Assembly: GCA_035637595.1 (NCBI GenBank)
Contig: DASPWW010000101.1
Location: 1 to 64,000, forward strand
DNA length: 64,000 bases
Source: DASPWW01 sp035637595
GTDB taxonomy: Bacteria; Actinomycetota; Thermoleophilia; Solirubrobacterales; 70-9
Direction: 5' to 3'
How positions within the stretch are numbered: position 1 is the stretch's first letter; each line of letters begins with the position of its first letter. The notes beneath the pieces are model-generated. The model did not search any database. It was not told where the DNA came from and saw only the letters and a list, made by a program, of their open reading frames with translations. A program made the position numbers and the translations under genes. Shown one piece after another: positions 14,670 through 23,233 of this stretch.

Positions 14670-15824
14670 CTAAGCCGCCCGCCCGGCGGCCAGGGCCTCG
14701 CGCTCTTGTGCCGAGGCGAACAGGTAGCGGTTGATCTCCATCAGCCCCGCGAGATCGTGGACGTCGGTGTCGAGGTAGGGGACCTGGATGACGCGGCGCG
14801 CCCGCATCTCCCGGGTCAGCCGCTCGACGTTCGTGCGGTCGCGCGCCGCGAGGGCGCGGTAGTCGGCGAGGTTCGCGGCCGCGCGCGCCGCGAGGTCGGG
14901 GTCGCCAAGCGCCTCGGCGAGCTCCCCCTCGACGTCATCGCCCCCGGACTCGAGGTCGATCCCGTAGTGGACCTTGTTGACGACCACGCCGCCGAACGGC
15001 AGGTCGGCCTCGACGAGCTTGCGGTGGAAGTACACGGCCTCCTCGATCGGCTCGCCCTGCGGCGCGCAGACGACGAGGAACGAGGTGCGCTTGTCGGCAA
15101 GCAGCTCGTTGACCCGCTTGGCGCGCTCCCGAAACCCGCCCACCATCCCGCTCATCGCCTGGAAGAACTCGGATATGTCCTCGATCAGGTCCATCCCGGT
15201 GACCCGCTTGAGCACCGAGAACATCATCGATGTGCCGCGGCCGAACAGCTTCATCCCGATCCCGGTCGGGCGCATGAAGACCTGGAGCGAGCGCCCCTCG
15301 ATGAATTGCGTCAGCCGGCGGGGGGCGTCGAGGAAGTCGAGCGCATTGCGGCTCGGCGGGGTGTCGAGCACGAGCAGGTCGTAGCGGTCCTCCTGGTGAA
15401 GCTCGAACAGCCGCTCCATCGCCATGTACTCCTGCGATCCGGCGAGCGCGTTCGAGAGCTGCTTGTAGATGCGGTTCTCCAGGATCCGCTCGCGGGTCTC
15501 GGCGTCGGGGGCGTGCTTGGCGATGACCTCGTCGAAGGTCGCCTTGGCGTCCAGCATCATCGCCCACAGCTCGCCGCCGCCGGTCTCGATGCCCTGGTCG
15601 GCGAACAGCGCCGGGTCCACCTGGCGCTCCTCGTTGCCCAGCTCGGGCAGGCCGAGCGAGTCGGCGAGCCGCTTCGCCGGATCGATCGTCAGCACGGCCA
15701 CCTTCATCCCGCGCGACGCCATCCCGGCTGCGATCGCGGCCGAGGTCGTCGTCTTGCCGACGCCGCCCGAGCCGGCGCAGATGCAGATCCGCTTGCCCTG
15801 GAGCAGCTGCTCGACGGTCGCCAC
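14670..15824 (-). CDS. ArsA/Get3-like P-loop ATPase, second of a pair
   Basis: 384-residue cytosolic ATPase of the ArsA family. The deviant Walker A is GSGGVGKTTTSAA near residue 20, switch I is TIDPAKRLADSLG, and switch II is LVLDTPPSRNALDFLD. GTG 15824 lies 2 bases after the stop of the upstream paralogue, so the two are an operon and may work as a heterodimer. The layout matches actinobacterial tandem ArsA-like genes such as Rv3679-Rv3680 of M. tuberculosis. There are no arsenite-binding cysteines or arsenic genes nearby, so arsenite export is unlikely. Confidence 0.88.
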   Translation of the reverse strand: MATVEQLLQGKRICICAGSGGVGKTTTSAAIAAGMASRGMKVAVLTIDPAKRLADSLGLPELGNEERQVDPALFADQGIETGGGELWAMMLDAKATFDEVIAKHAPDAETRERILENRIYKQLSNALAGSQEYMAMERLFELHQEDRYDLLVLDTPPSRNALDFLDAPRRLTQFIEGRSLQVFMRPTGIGMKLFGRGTSMMFSVLKRVTGMDLIEDISEFFQAMSGMVGGFRERAKRVNELLADKRTSFLVVCAPQGEPIEEAVYFHRKLVEADLPFGGVVVNKVHYGIDLESGGDDVEGELAEALGDPDLAARAAANLADYRALAARDRTNVERLTREMRARRVIQVPYLDTDVHDLAGLMEINRYLFASAQEREALAAGRAA

Positions 15825-15826
15825 AG

Positions 15827-16753
15827 CTAGACCCCCGCGGCCAGAGCGCGCAGGCCCGCCTCCCCGAGCTCGGGCTCGAAGACGAAGGGAAGCGTCGAGA
15901 CCGGTGCCCTGACGAGATCGACGAGACGCTCGAGCTGCTCGCGCTGGCCGCTCGCTCGGCGATGCTCGCTGATCGCCGCCCGCACCGCGGCCCGCAGCCC
16001 CTCGCTCCGTCCGTTGCCCGAATCTACGAGCGCGGCAAGCCGCTCGGCCTCGACGTCCGAGAACCGCTCCGGGTAGAGCGCGTTCATGTACACGCGGTCC
16101 ACCGCGATCCCGACGTCATCGGTGAGCTCGCGCTCCAGGAGCTCCGACTCGTTGACCGGCATCTCCTCGGGCAGCGCGACGATCGCGACGCCGGCCAGCG
16201 AGCTGTCGGTGATGTAGGCGTCGAGCGCCTGGGCCTGCGCGTGGATCGGCCCCACCCGGGCGATGTTCGCGAACGTGCGCGGCGTCTGCAGGAACCCGAT
16301 CCCATGCCCGGTCGCCGGCGCGTCGACGATCACGAGGTCGTACTTGCGGCCCTTCTTGACCCTGCGGTCTAGCTGCGCGAGCTCCCAGATCTTGCCGATC
16401 GTGACGAGCTCCTTGAGCCCTGGAGTCGCCGCGGCGAGGTAGGTGAAGATGCGGCTGCGAGTCAGCAGGTCGCCCATCGCGCGGACCTTGAGCTGGAGCA
16501 GCAGGTACTCGCGCATCGACTCGTCCGGGTCGATCGAGATCGCCCACATGTTGTCGACCAGCTCCACCTCGTGAAAGCCGATCTCGGCGCGGCGAAAGAC
16601 ACGTGAGGCGTGCTCGGCGGAGCCCACCTCGCAGACGATCGTGCGCTTGCCGCGCTCGGCGGCGGCGAGGCCGAGCGCCAGCGCCACGGTCGACTTGCCG
16701 ACGCCGCCCTTGCCGGTGACGAACACGAGGCGCTTGTCGAGCAGTTCGGGCAC
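15827..16753 (-). CDS. ArsA/Get3-like P-loop ATPase, first of a pair
   Basis: 308-residue paralogue of the following ATPase. Walker A is GKGGVGKSTVA starting near residue 15; switch II reads LVIVDAPATGHGIGFL. GTG 16753 is chosen because GGGAGA lies 8 bases upstream and the family start (LLDKRLVFVTGKGG) follows at once. It is translated just before the second ATPase with a 2-base gap. In mycobacteria this pair is membrane-envelope and glycerol-stress related; that role is only suggestive here. Confidence 0.88.
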   Translation of the reverse strand: MPELLDKRLVFVTGKGGVGKSTVALALGLAAAERGKRTIVCEVGSAEHASRVFRRAEIGFHEVELVDNMWAISIDPDESMREYLLLQLKVRAMGDLLTRSRIFTYLAAATPGLKELVTIGKIWELAQLDRRVKKGRKYDLVIVDAPATGHGIGFLQTPRTFANIARVGPIHAQAQALDAYITDSSLAGVAIVALPEEMPVNESELLERELTDDVGIAVDRVYMNALYPERFSDVEAERLAALVDSGNGRSEGLRAAVRAAISEHRRASGQREQLERLVDLVRAPVSTLPFVFEPELGEAGLRALAAGV

Positions 16754-16806
16754 CGGCGCATTCTCCCAGCGCCCGCCCGCGCCGGGCCAACCAGGCGTTC
16801 CGCGGC

Positions 16807-17082
16807 TCAGGTCGACTCGGGCTCTTCCTCGCCGGGCCAGCTTCCGGTCAACCGGTAGAAGCCGATTCGCGACCCGTGATCCACCAGCCCGCGGCTGACG
16901 CGGAAGACAGCACCCTCGATGGCCAGCGCCGCGGCCAGCTCGGGCCACGAGATCTCGCGGTGCTCGGGCTCGGGGGCCTCCTGCTCGGAGATACGAGCCC
17001 AGATGAAGTCGAAGATGCTCTTGCTGATGAGGCCGGCGACCAGCCCGCCCACGACGCTGAACGGGATGAACAGGATCTTCAT
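16807..17082 (-). CDS. DUF4235 small membrane protein
   Basis: 91-residue protein typical of the actinobacterial DUF4235 family: an N-terminal hydrophobic helix (LFIPFSVVGGLVAGLISKSIF), a conserved W in ISWPELAAALAIEGAVF, and a short acidic tail. ATG 17082 has an excellent ribosome site, AGGAGGA, 5 bases upstream. It lies upstream of the ArsA-like pair on the same strand (53-base gap) and may be co-transcribed. Function unknown. Confidence 0.85.
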   Translation of the reverse strand: MKILFIPFSVVGGLVAGLISKSIFDFIWARISEQEAPEPEHREISWPELAAALAIEGAVFRVSRGLVDHGSRIGFYRLTGSWPGEEEPEST

Positions 17083-17202
17083 CACTTCCTCCTGGGATGC
17101 GTCCGACGGTCGCGCGACTTGCTCGATGCCTCAGTACCCGGCAGCTCTGCGCTCTACACGCCACCGCTCGGTGGCTTCGCGAAAGCCCCGATCGGGTAGT
17201 CA

Positions 17203-17493
17203 ATGAGCGGCATGCGGGTCCTGCTCGTTCTCATCGTCGTCGTCTGCATCGTCCTGTTCCTTGCCGGCGTCTTCGCGCCCGAGCGCTCCAAGAAGATGCA
17301 GGCCTGGGTCGCGAAGAAGCTCCGCAAGGGCGAGCGCAAGGGGGACGAGAACGCGGGCAGGATGGGCGACGTGACCAACACGATGCTCGAGAAGTCGCGC
17401 CAGGCGACCGACAAGAGTGCCGAGGGCGGCCGCGCCGTTCACGACAAGGCGGAACAGGCGGGGTCAACGGTGGGCAAGAAGCTGACGGGCTGA
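17203..17493 (+). CDS. Small single-pass membrane protein with charged helical tail
   Basis: 96 residues: one N-terminal transmembrane helix (VLLVLIVVVCIVLFLAGVF) followed by about 70 charged, Lys/Glu/Ala-rich residues likely to be helical. No family recognised; the tail recalls stress-type CsbD/late-embryogenesis-like sequences. It is divergent from the DUF4235 gene (120-base gap) and 78 bases before the ParA gene on the same strand. Confidence 0.65.
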   Translation: MSGMRVLLVLIVVVCIVLFLAGVFAPERSKKMQAWVAKKLRKGERKGDENAGRMGDVTNTMLEKSRQATDKSAEGGRAVHDKAEQAGSTVGKKLTG

Positions 17494-17571
17494 GCAGCGG
17501 ATCGATTGCAGCGTGAATCCACGCCGAGCGGCGGCAGGAAACCCGCCGATGCACGCGAATAGCCCTTCGTA

Positions 17572-18540
17572 ATGGGCATTCTTGGTCGTAGATCGAACGG
17601 TTCCGACGCCAACGGGCAGGGGCCGGCAGACGGCGCCGCGCCGCCGGTGACGCCCGACTCGGACGCCGACGAGGGCGGGCGGCTCGAGCCGGCCGACCTG
17701 ATGGGCCCGACCCGATCGCGCGGCGCCAACGGCGACTCGCTGCAGGCGGAGGGCGGGCCCGGTAGATCCCGCGACGATGGTCGCGCCAACGTCATCTCGT
17801 TCGCCAACCAGAAGGGCGGGGTGGCGAAGACGACGACGACGCTGAACCTCGCGGTGGCGTTCTCGGAGTCCGGCCACCGCGTGCTCGCCGTGGACCTCGA
17901 CCCGCAGGGCAACCTGACGATGAGCCAGGGCATCGATCCCGACAAGGTCGACAAGAGCATGTATGACGTGCTCGTCGACAAGGTGCCGATCTCGGAGGTG
18001 ATCCACGAGCGGGAGATCGATCTCGCGGTCGCGTCGATCGACCTCGCCGGGGCGGAGATCGCGATGAGCACCCAGATCGGTCGCGAGCGCTCGCTGGAGA
18101 AGGCGTTGCGCGAGGTCGACCACGACTACGACTTCATCTGCATCGACACCCCGCCGAGCCTCGGGCTGCTGACCGTCAACGCGCTGACGGCCTCCAACAA
18201 GGTGATCGTCCCCGTGCAGTGCGAGTATTTGTCGATGCGGGGCCTGGTCCAGCTCCAGAACACGCTCGAGATGATCCGCGAGAACCTCAACCCCGGTGTC
18301 GAGATCGAGGGCATCCTGCCGACGATGCTCGACTCGCGCACCGTGCACGCCAAGGAGGCCGTCGAGATCCTCGAGGAGAACTTCGGCGAGCTGGTGTTCA
18401 AGTCGCGGATCCGCAAGGCGATCAAGTTCGCCGAGGCGCCCGTCCGGGGGGCGTCGGTGCTGAAATACGACCCGAAGGGAAATGCGGCGAGCTGCTACCG
18501 GGACTTGGCGGAGGAGGTACTGACGAATGGCGCGACGTAA
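17572..18540 (+). CDS. ParA/MinD-family ATPase upstream of ftsZ
   Basis: 322-residue P-loop ATPase with a 73-residue disordered, Gly/Asp/Ser-rich N-terminal extension. The deviant Walker A is QKGGVAKTTTTLN near residue 80; DLDPQGNLTMSQG and CIDTPPSLGLLTVNAL follow, as in chromosome- and plasmid-partition ParA proteins. No ParB gene is adjacent. Its last 14 bases overlap the start of ftsZ, so the two are translationally coupled, which suggests a role in positioning division rather than plasmid segregation. TAGCCC lies 6 bases before the ATG, a weak -10 match. Confidence 0.9.
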   Translation: MGILGRRSNGSDANGQGPADGAAPPVTPDSDADEGGRLEPADLMGPTRSRGANGDSLQAEGGPGRSRDDGRANVISFANQKGGVAKTTTTLNLAVAFSESGHRVLAVDLDPQGNLTMSQGIDPDKVDKSMYDVLVDKVPISEVIHEREIDLAVASIDLAGAEIAMSTQIGRERSLEKALREVDHDYDFICIDTPPSLGLLTVNALTASNKVIVPVQCEYLSMRGLVQLQNTLEMIRENLNPGVEIEGILPTMLDSRTVHAKEAVEILEENFGELVFKSRIRKAIKFAEAPVRGASVLKYDPKGNAASCYRDLAEEVLTNGAT

Positions 18541-20020
18541 GCGCGCCAGCATGCGGGAGGGTCCGCTCGCGGACCTCTTCCGCTCGACGTCGGGCCCCGA
18601 GGAGCCCACCGCGGGGGAGCAGGAGACCTCCGAAGAGCATCCCACCGAGCTGATCCAGAGCGAGGGCGCCGAGGCGCCCCCGCCGGTTGAGGACAGGCCG
18701 ACCGCGACCGAGCAGCGCTCGGGCGCTTCCGAGCCGCCCACCGAGCGTGCAGGCGAGCCGACCGCGCCCGAGCGCGCCCTGCCCGAGCCCGACGAGGTCA
18801 GCGTCTACAAGCTCGACGAGCCGCACGAGGCTCCCGGCGCGAGGGAGCGCCTGCGCAGCATCTTCGTCGACGAGCCGGGCCCCGAGGGCCCTACGTTCGG
18901 CCGCGACGAGCCCGGTACGGCGCGCCCGCCGGCGCCCGCCGGCGTGCACGCCCCCGTGATCCGGGTGATCGGCGTCGGCGGCGCTGGGGTCAACGCGATC
19001 AACCGGATGGTCGAGGCGGGGATCACCGGGGTCGAGTTCCTGGCGATCAACACCGATCTTCAGTCGCTTCAGCAGAGCACCGCGGACGTGACCGTCCACA
19101 TCGGGGGCGAGGTCACGCGCGGGTTGGGCTCGGGATCCGACCCGATCCTCGGCCACAAGGCGGCGTTCGCTGAGCAGGACAAGATCAAGCGCCTGCTCAA
19201 GGGCTCCGACATGGTCTTCATCGCCGCCGGCGTCGGCGGCGGCACCGGGACCGGCGCGGCGCCGGTGATCGCCCGCCTCGCCCAGACCGTCGGCGCGCTT
19301 ACGGTCGGGATCGTTACCAAGCCCTTCGGCTTCGAGGGCAGCCGCCGCGCCAAGCAGGCCGAGGAGGGCCTCGACGCGCTCAGCGCCGAGGTCGACACGC
19401 TGATCGTGATCCCCAACGAGCGCCTGCTCACGGTGCTGTCGCGCAACACCTCGATGGTCCAGGCCTTCCAGGTCGCCGACGACGTGCTGCGCCAGGGCGT
19501 GCAGGGGATCGCCGACCTGGTGACCCTGCCGGCGCTGATCAACCTCGACTTCGCCGACGTTCGCACGACGATGCGAGACGCCGGCGAGGCGATTCTCGGC
19601 ATAGGTATGGGGACGGGCGACAGCCGCGCCCTGTTCGCGGCCCAACGCGCGATCTCCTCGCCGCTGCTCGAGACCGGAATCGACGGGGCGCGCTCGATCC
19701 TGCTCTCGATCACCGGGGGCCGCGACCTCTCGCTGATGGAGGTCAGCGAGGCCGCCAAGGTGATCCAGGAGGCGGCGCACCCCGACGCCAACATCATCTT
19801 CGGCGCCAACGTCGACGAGGAGCTCGACGAGCAGGTCTGGGTGACCGTGATCGCGACCCGCTTCGACGGCCGGGGACGGCGCGCCGACGGAGGCCTGCGT
19901 GCCGGCGAGCGGCGCGGGAGCGCCACGCAGCGGGGGGGCGAGACCACGCGGCGCGCCGGCCGCGACGTTCGCGCCCGCGACTTCGGCCTCGAGGCACCCG
20001 AGTTCGACGTCAGCAGGTAG
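18527..20020 (+). CDS. ftsZ: FtsZ cell-division GTPase with about 140-residue N-terminal extension
   Basis: Tubulin-like GTPase that forms the Z-ring. The core starts near residue 143 (VIRVIGVGGAGVNAINRM) and includes the GTP-binding GVGGGTGTGAAPV near 232-244 and the T7 loop NLDFADVRT near 338. The C-terminus has a basic linker and LEAPEFDVSR, resembling the conserved FtsZ tail that binds SepF/FtsA. Unusual is the long, acidic, Pro/Glu-rich N-terminal extension beginning MREGPLADLFRST after nine residues; ordinary FtsZ has 10-30 residues there. GGAGGAGG inside the ParA gene serves as ribosome site. It is not next to ftsQ/ftsW/mur genes. Confidence 0.93.
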   Translation: MARRKRASMREGPLADLFRSTSGPEEPTAGEQETSEEHPTELIQSEGAEAPPPVEDRPTATEQRSGASEPPTERAGEPTAPERALPEPDEVSVYKLDEPHEAPGARERLRSIFVDEPGPEGPTFGRDEPGTARPPAPAGVHAPVIRVIGVGGAGVNAINRMVEAGITGVEFLAINTDLQSLQQSTADVTVHIGGEVTRGLGSGSDPILGHKAAFAEQDKIKRLLKGSDMVFIAAGVGGGTGTGAAPVIARLAQTVGALTVGIVTKPFGFEGSRRAKQAEEGLDALSAEVDTLIVIPNERLLTVLSRNTSMVQAFQVADDVLRQGVQGIADLVTLPALINLDFADVRTTMRDAGEAILGIGMGTGDSRALFAAQRAISSPLLETGIDGARSILLSITGGRDLSLMEVSEAAKVIQEAAHPDANIIFGANVDEELDEQVWVTVIATRFDGRGRRADGGLRAGERRGSATQRGGETTRRAGRDVRARDFGLEAPEFDVSR

Positions 20021-20024
20021 GTAA

Positions 20025-21572
20025 TTGCGGGGTGTCGTCGCCGCGGGTCACGAGCTGACCGCGGAGGCCGGGGCCAGGGTCCTCAGAGAGGGCGGCAACG
20101 CCGTCGACGCGGCCGTCGGTGCGGTGCTCACCTCGTTCGCGGTCGAGAGCCCGCTGACCGGGCTCGGAGCGGGCGGCTTCATGCTCGTCCACAGCGGCGA
20201 CGAGAACGTCCTGCTCGACTTCTTCGTCGAGGTTCCCGGCATGGCTGGAGTGGAGCGACGCGGCGACCTCGTGCCGATCTCGGTGCTGTTCGACGAGACG
20301 CCGCAGGTCTTCAACATCGGCGCCGCGTCCTGCGGCGTGCCGGGCACGCCCGCGGGACTCGCCGAGGCGCTGCGCCGCTTCGGGTCCGTGCCGATGTCGG
20401 AGCTGATCGGCCCGGCGGTCGGATACGCGCGCGACGGCGTGGCGGTGAACGCCGGGCAGGCCTACATCTTCACCGTGCTCGAGCCGATCCTGTCGGAGTT
20501 CGACGAGACCGCCCGGCTCTACGCGCCTGCCGGGAGGATGCTGCGCGAGGGAGAGATCTTCCGCTTCCCCGATCTCGCCGACGCTCTCGAGCGCCTCGCC
20601 TCCGACGGCCCCGATCCGTTCTACCGCGGAGAGGTGGCGCAGGCGATCGCGGAGTGGGTCACCGAGCGGGGCGGGACGCTCGGGGCGGACGACCTCGCCG
20701 CGTACGAGCCCCTGGCCCGCGAACCGGTCTGCGCCGGGTTTCGCGGCCGCGAGGTGCTCACCAACCCGCCCCCGTCGTCGGGCGGCATCCTGATCTCGCT
20801 GTGCCTCGAGCTGCTGGAGCGGCTCGGCTCGGCCGGCACCGAGCATGTCGTCGCCGCGATCGGCGAGGCGAACCGGTCGCGCGGCGAGGAGTTCCACGCC
20901 GGGCTCTATGACCCGACCTATCCCGAACGGTTCCTGGACCCTGGGCGGCTCGACTCCCTTGCGGCCGAGCTTCGCGCGGGCGGCGGCGAGCTGGGTGACG
21001 CGCAGCGAACGCCGGGCGGGTCGGGATCGACGACCCACATCACCGCCGTCGACGCGGAGGGCAGGTGCGCGAGCGTCACCTGCTCGAACGGGACCGGCTC
21101 GGGGATGCTCCCGCCCGGCACCGGCGTCCACGTCAACAACATGCTCGGCGAGGAGGACCTCAATCCGCTCGGGTTCCACGCGCTGCCCGCGGGTCGGCGG
21201 ATGACGTCGATGATGGCCCCGACGATCGTGCTGCGCGACGGCGAGCTGGAGGCCGGCCTCGGCAGCGGCGGCTCCAACCGGATCCGCTCGGCGATCCTCC
21301 AGGTGATCCTGCGGCTCGTCGCCGACGGGATGCCGGCGCCCGACGCGGTCGAAGCCGGGCGGCTGCATTTCGAGGAGGGCGTGGTGCAGGCGGAGCCGGG
21401 CGTCGATCCCGACGCCCTGTCGAGGCTCGAGGCGCGCGGCGTGCCCGTGGCGCGCTGGCGGCGCCGCAACCTGTTCTTCGGCGGCGCGCACATCGTCGCC
21501 CGCGACCCCGAGACGGGCCAGCTCGCGGGCGGCGGGGACCCGCGCCGCGGCGGCGCCGTGGCGCTGGCTTAG
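20025..21572 (+). CDS. ggt: Gamma-glutamyltransferase family protein, no signal peptide
   Basis: N-terminal nucleophile hydrolase of 515 residues. The autocleavage and nucleophile region is GGSGSTTHITAVD with the catalytic threonine near residue 334. The N-terminal GGNAVDAAVGAVLTSFAVESP and the substrate-site GSGGSNRIRSAILQ are standard. It starts at TTG 20025, four bases after the ftsZ stop, with AGGTAGG-like sequence in front. There is no signal peptide, whereas many bacterial enzymes of this family are exported, so a cytosolic role is likely. It may act on glutathione-like or gamma-glutamyl peptides; here it sits in a ParA-FtsZ operon, whose logic is unclear. Confidence 0.9.
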   Translation: MRGVVAAGHELTAEAGARVLREGGNAVDAAVGAVLTSFAVESPLTGLGAGGFMLVHSGDENVLLDFFVEVPGMAGVERRGDLVPISVLFDETPQVFNIGAASCGVPGTPAGLAEALRRFGSVPMSELIGPAVGYARDGVAVNAGQAYIFTVLEPILSEFDETARLYAPAGRMLREGEIFRFPDLADALERLASDGPDPFYRGEVAQAIAEWVTERGGTLGADDLAAYEPLAREPVCAGFRGREVLTNPPPSSGGILISLCLELLERLGSAGTEHVVAAIGEANRSRGEEFHAGLYDPTYPERFLDPGRLDSLAAELRAGGGELGDAQRTPGGSGSTTHITAVDAEGRCASVTCSNGTGSGMLPPGTGVHVNNMLGEEDLNPLGFHALPAGRRMTSMMAPTIVLRDGELEAGLGSGGSNRIRSAILQVILRLVADGMPAPDAVEAGRLHFEEGVVQAEPGVDPDALSRLEARGVPVARWRRRNLFFGGAHIVARDPETGQLAGGGDPRRGGAVALA

Positions 21573-21618
21573 GTCCCGCGCCGCAGACGCCTTCCACTTG
21601 TACGGGTGCGGCTGGGTG

Positions 21619-21648
21619 TTGACGAGTACTGGTACGTACCAGTATTGT
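21619..21648 (+). promoter_or_regulatory. Leaderless TetR promoter TTGACG-N18-TATTGT
   Basis: TTGACG (21619-21624) and TATTGT (21643-21648) lie 18 bases apart, and TATTGT ends 6 bases before GTG 21655. The spacer is almost filled by the palindromic operator. Confidence 0.65.
21627..21644. promoter_or_regulatory. Perfect 18-bp palindromic operator TACTGGTACGTACCAGTA
   Basis: The 18 bases are a perfect palindrome lying between -35 and -10 of the TetR gene promoter. Binding there would block RNA polymerase, so self-repression by the TetR protein is the natural reading. Confidence 0.8.
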
Positions 21649-21654
21649 CGGGCA

Positions 21655-22335
21655 GTGCCAGAGCCTCCCGCCGCGCAAGCAGACGAGATCGTGGCTGACA
21701 AGCCCGCCAGTCGAGCCTACGGTCGGCAATCACTCCAGGCCCGGCGCGAGGACCAGTACCGGCGCTTGATCCAAGCCGCCCGCGACACCTTCGCCGAGCA
21801 CGGCTACCACGGCACCTCGATCGAGGACATCGTGGGCCGGGCCCACGTCTCGCGCACCTCGTTCTACCGGTTCTTCTCCGACAAGGAGGAATGCCTGCTC
21901 GCGATCTTCTGGACCGGCAGCAACATCGCCCTGCGCGCCGTCGAGGAGATCGCCAGCAGCGACCTCCCGGCGGAGGAGCGGCTTCGCGAAGGGGTCGGGG
22001 TCTTCCTGAGGTTGCTGGCGGGCGATCCGGCGATGGCGCGGGTGACGCTCATCGAGGTGATGGGAGCGACGCGCGCTGCCGAGGAGGCTCGGGTGGAGGT
22101 CCGCGAGCGCTACGTCCAGATCATCGAGGACTACCTCAACGTCAGCGGCCTTTGGAAGGGACGCCCCAAGATGGAAACCCGGCTGATGGCAGTCGCGGCC
22201 ATGGCGGGGATCGGGGAGGCCGTCTCCCACCTGATCACGACCGGCCGGCTCGACGAGTGGAAGCAGGCCGTCGACCCACTTGGCTCGTTCCTCGTCCGTG
22301 CGCTGATCCCGCAGGACCGAAGGGGAAGGTCCTAG
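21655..22335 (+). CDS. TetR/AcrR family transcriptional regulator
   Basis: 226-residue regulator. The N-terminal HTH spans about residues 35-80: RLIQAARDTFAEHGYHGTSI, EDIVGRAHVSRTSFYRFFSDKEE. The C-terminal ligand domain is helical and does not reveal a ligand. GTG 21655 is preferred to the longer frame from 21598 because the promoter and its operator lie between them. It abuts the following sigma gene with no gap (TAG then ATG), so the sigma factor is probably under the same palindromic operator. Confidence 0.92.
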   Translation: MPEPPAAQADEIVADKPASRAYGRQSLQARREDQYRRLIQAARDTFAEHGYHGTSIEDIVGRAHVSRTSFYRFFSDKEECLLAIFWTGSNIALRAVEEIASSDLPAEERLREGVGVFLRLLAGDPAMARVTLIEVMGATRAAEEARVEVRERYVQIIEDYLNVSGLWKGRPKMETRLMAVAAMAGIGEAVSHLITTGRLDEWKQAVDPLGSFLVRALIPQDRRGRS

Positions 22336-23226
22336 ATGGGGCGGCTCCGCTGCATCGTCCCGGCCGATCTCGCTCTCGAGCTCGAGGAGCCGCTGCGCCG
22401 AGAGCTCTCCGCGGAGTCCGGGGTCGACGTGATCGTGGAGTCCAGGCGGGGCGAGCGTCGGTGCGGAGCCGATCGCCGGGAGCGCGCCACGGGCCGTGCG
22501 CACTGCCTCGAGCGCCGGCGGATCCGCGCCAAGGCAGGGCGCCGCATCGCGGATCGCCGCCTCCCCCTGATTCGGGTCGCGCGGCCGACGCTGCCACGGG
22601 AAGCAGTCCCCTTCGCGCCGCGCCTGACGTTCGTCGAGCCGCGGCCCATCTCCGACGTCGAGCGCGAGGACATCGACACGGCGCGACTCGTCGCACGGAT
22701 CCAGTCGGGCGATGACGGGCCGCTGAAGGCGCTCTATGTGAGGTACTTCGACAGGATCTACTCGTACCTGCGAATAGCGCTCCGTGACGAATACGAGGCG
22801 GAGGACGCGGCGCAGGACGTGTTCATGCGCGTCTTCGAAGCGCTTCCGCGGTACGAGCGGCGCGACGTTCCCTTCCGTGCCTGGCTGTTTCGGATCGCGC
22901 ACAACAGCGCGATCTCCCGTCTGTGCAGGAGCGGTCGCGTGATCGTCGAGAGCCCGGCGGATCTAGGGCGCCGGCAGGCGGGCGAGATCGGGGACGGGCG
23001 AGCGCCCGAATCGGTGGACGACGGTGAGATCATGGCCCTCGTCCGCGAGCTTCCCGAGGCGCAGCAGCACGTCGTCGTACTGCGGTACCTCTTCGAGCTC
23101 CGCGCGACCGAGATCGCCAAGGTGCTCGGGCGCAAGCCCGAGAGCGTGCGCAAGCTCCACCAGCGGGCCCTTAGCTCCCTCCGCGAGCGCCTCGAGCCCA
23201 TCCGGGACGAGCTCGTCGCCGCGTAG
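22336..23226 (+). CDS. ECF-type sigma factor with arginine-rich N-terminal domain (copy 1)
   Basis: 296-residue sigma-70 family protein. Region 2 is at about residues 115-195 (ALYVRYFDRIYSYLRIAL ... AEDAAQDVFMRVFEALPRYE) and region 4 at about 230-285 (LPEAQQHVVVLRYLFELRATEIAKVLG). The first 105 residues are an extra domain not found in ordinary ECF factors, with ELEEPLRRELSAESGVDVIVESRRGERR and several RR clusters. A paralogue with the same extra domain lies at 25159. It directly follows the TetR gene with no spacer. No classical anti-sigma gene is adjacent. Confidence 0.88.
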   Translation: MGRLRCIVPADLALELEEPLRRELSAESGVDVIVESRRGERRCGADRRERATGRAHCLERRRIRAKAGRRIADRRLPLIRVARPTLPREAVPFAPRLTFVEPRPISDVEREDIDTARLVARIQSGDDGPLKALYVRYFDRIYSYLRIALRDEYEAEDAAQDVFMRVFEALPRYERRDVPFRAWLFRIAHNSAISRLCRSGRVIVESPADLGRRQAGEIGDGRAPESVDDGEIMALVRELPEAQQHVVVLRYLFELRATEIAKVLGRKPESVRKLHQRALSSLRERLEPIRDELVAA

Positions 23227-23233
23227 TTTCTCG

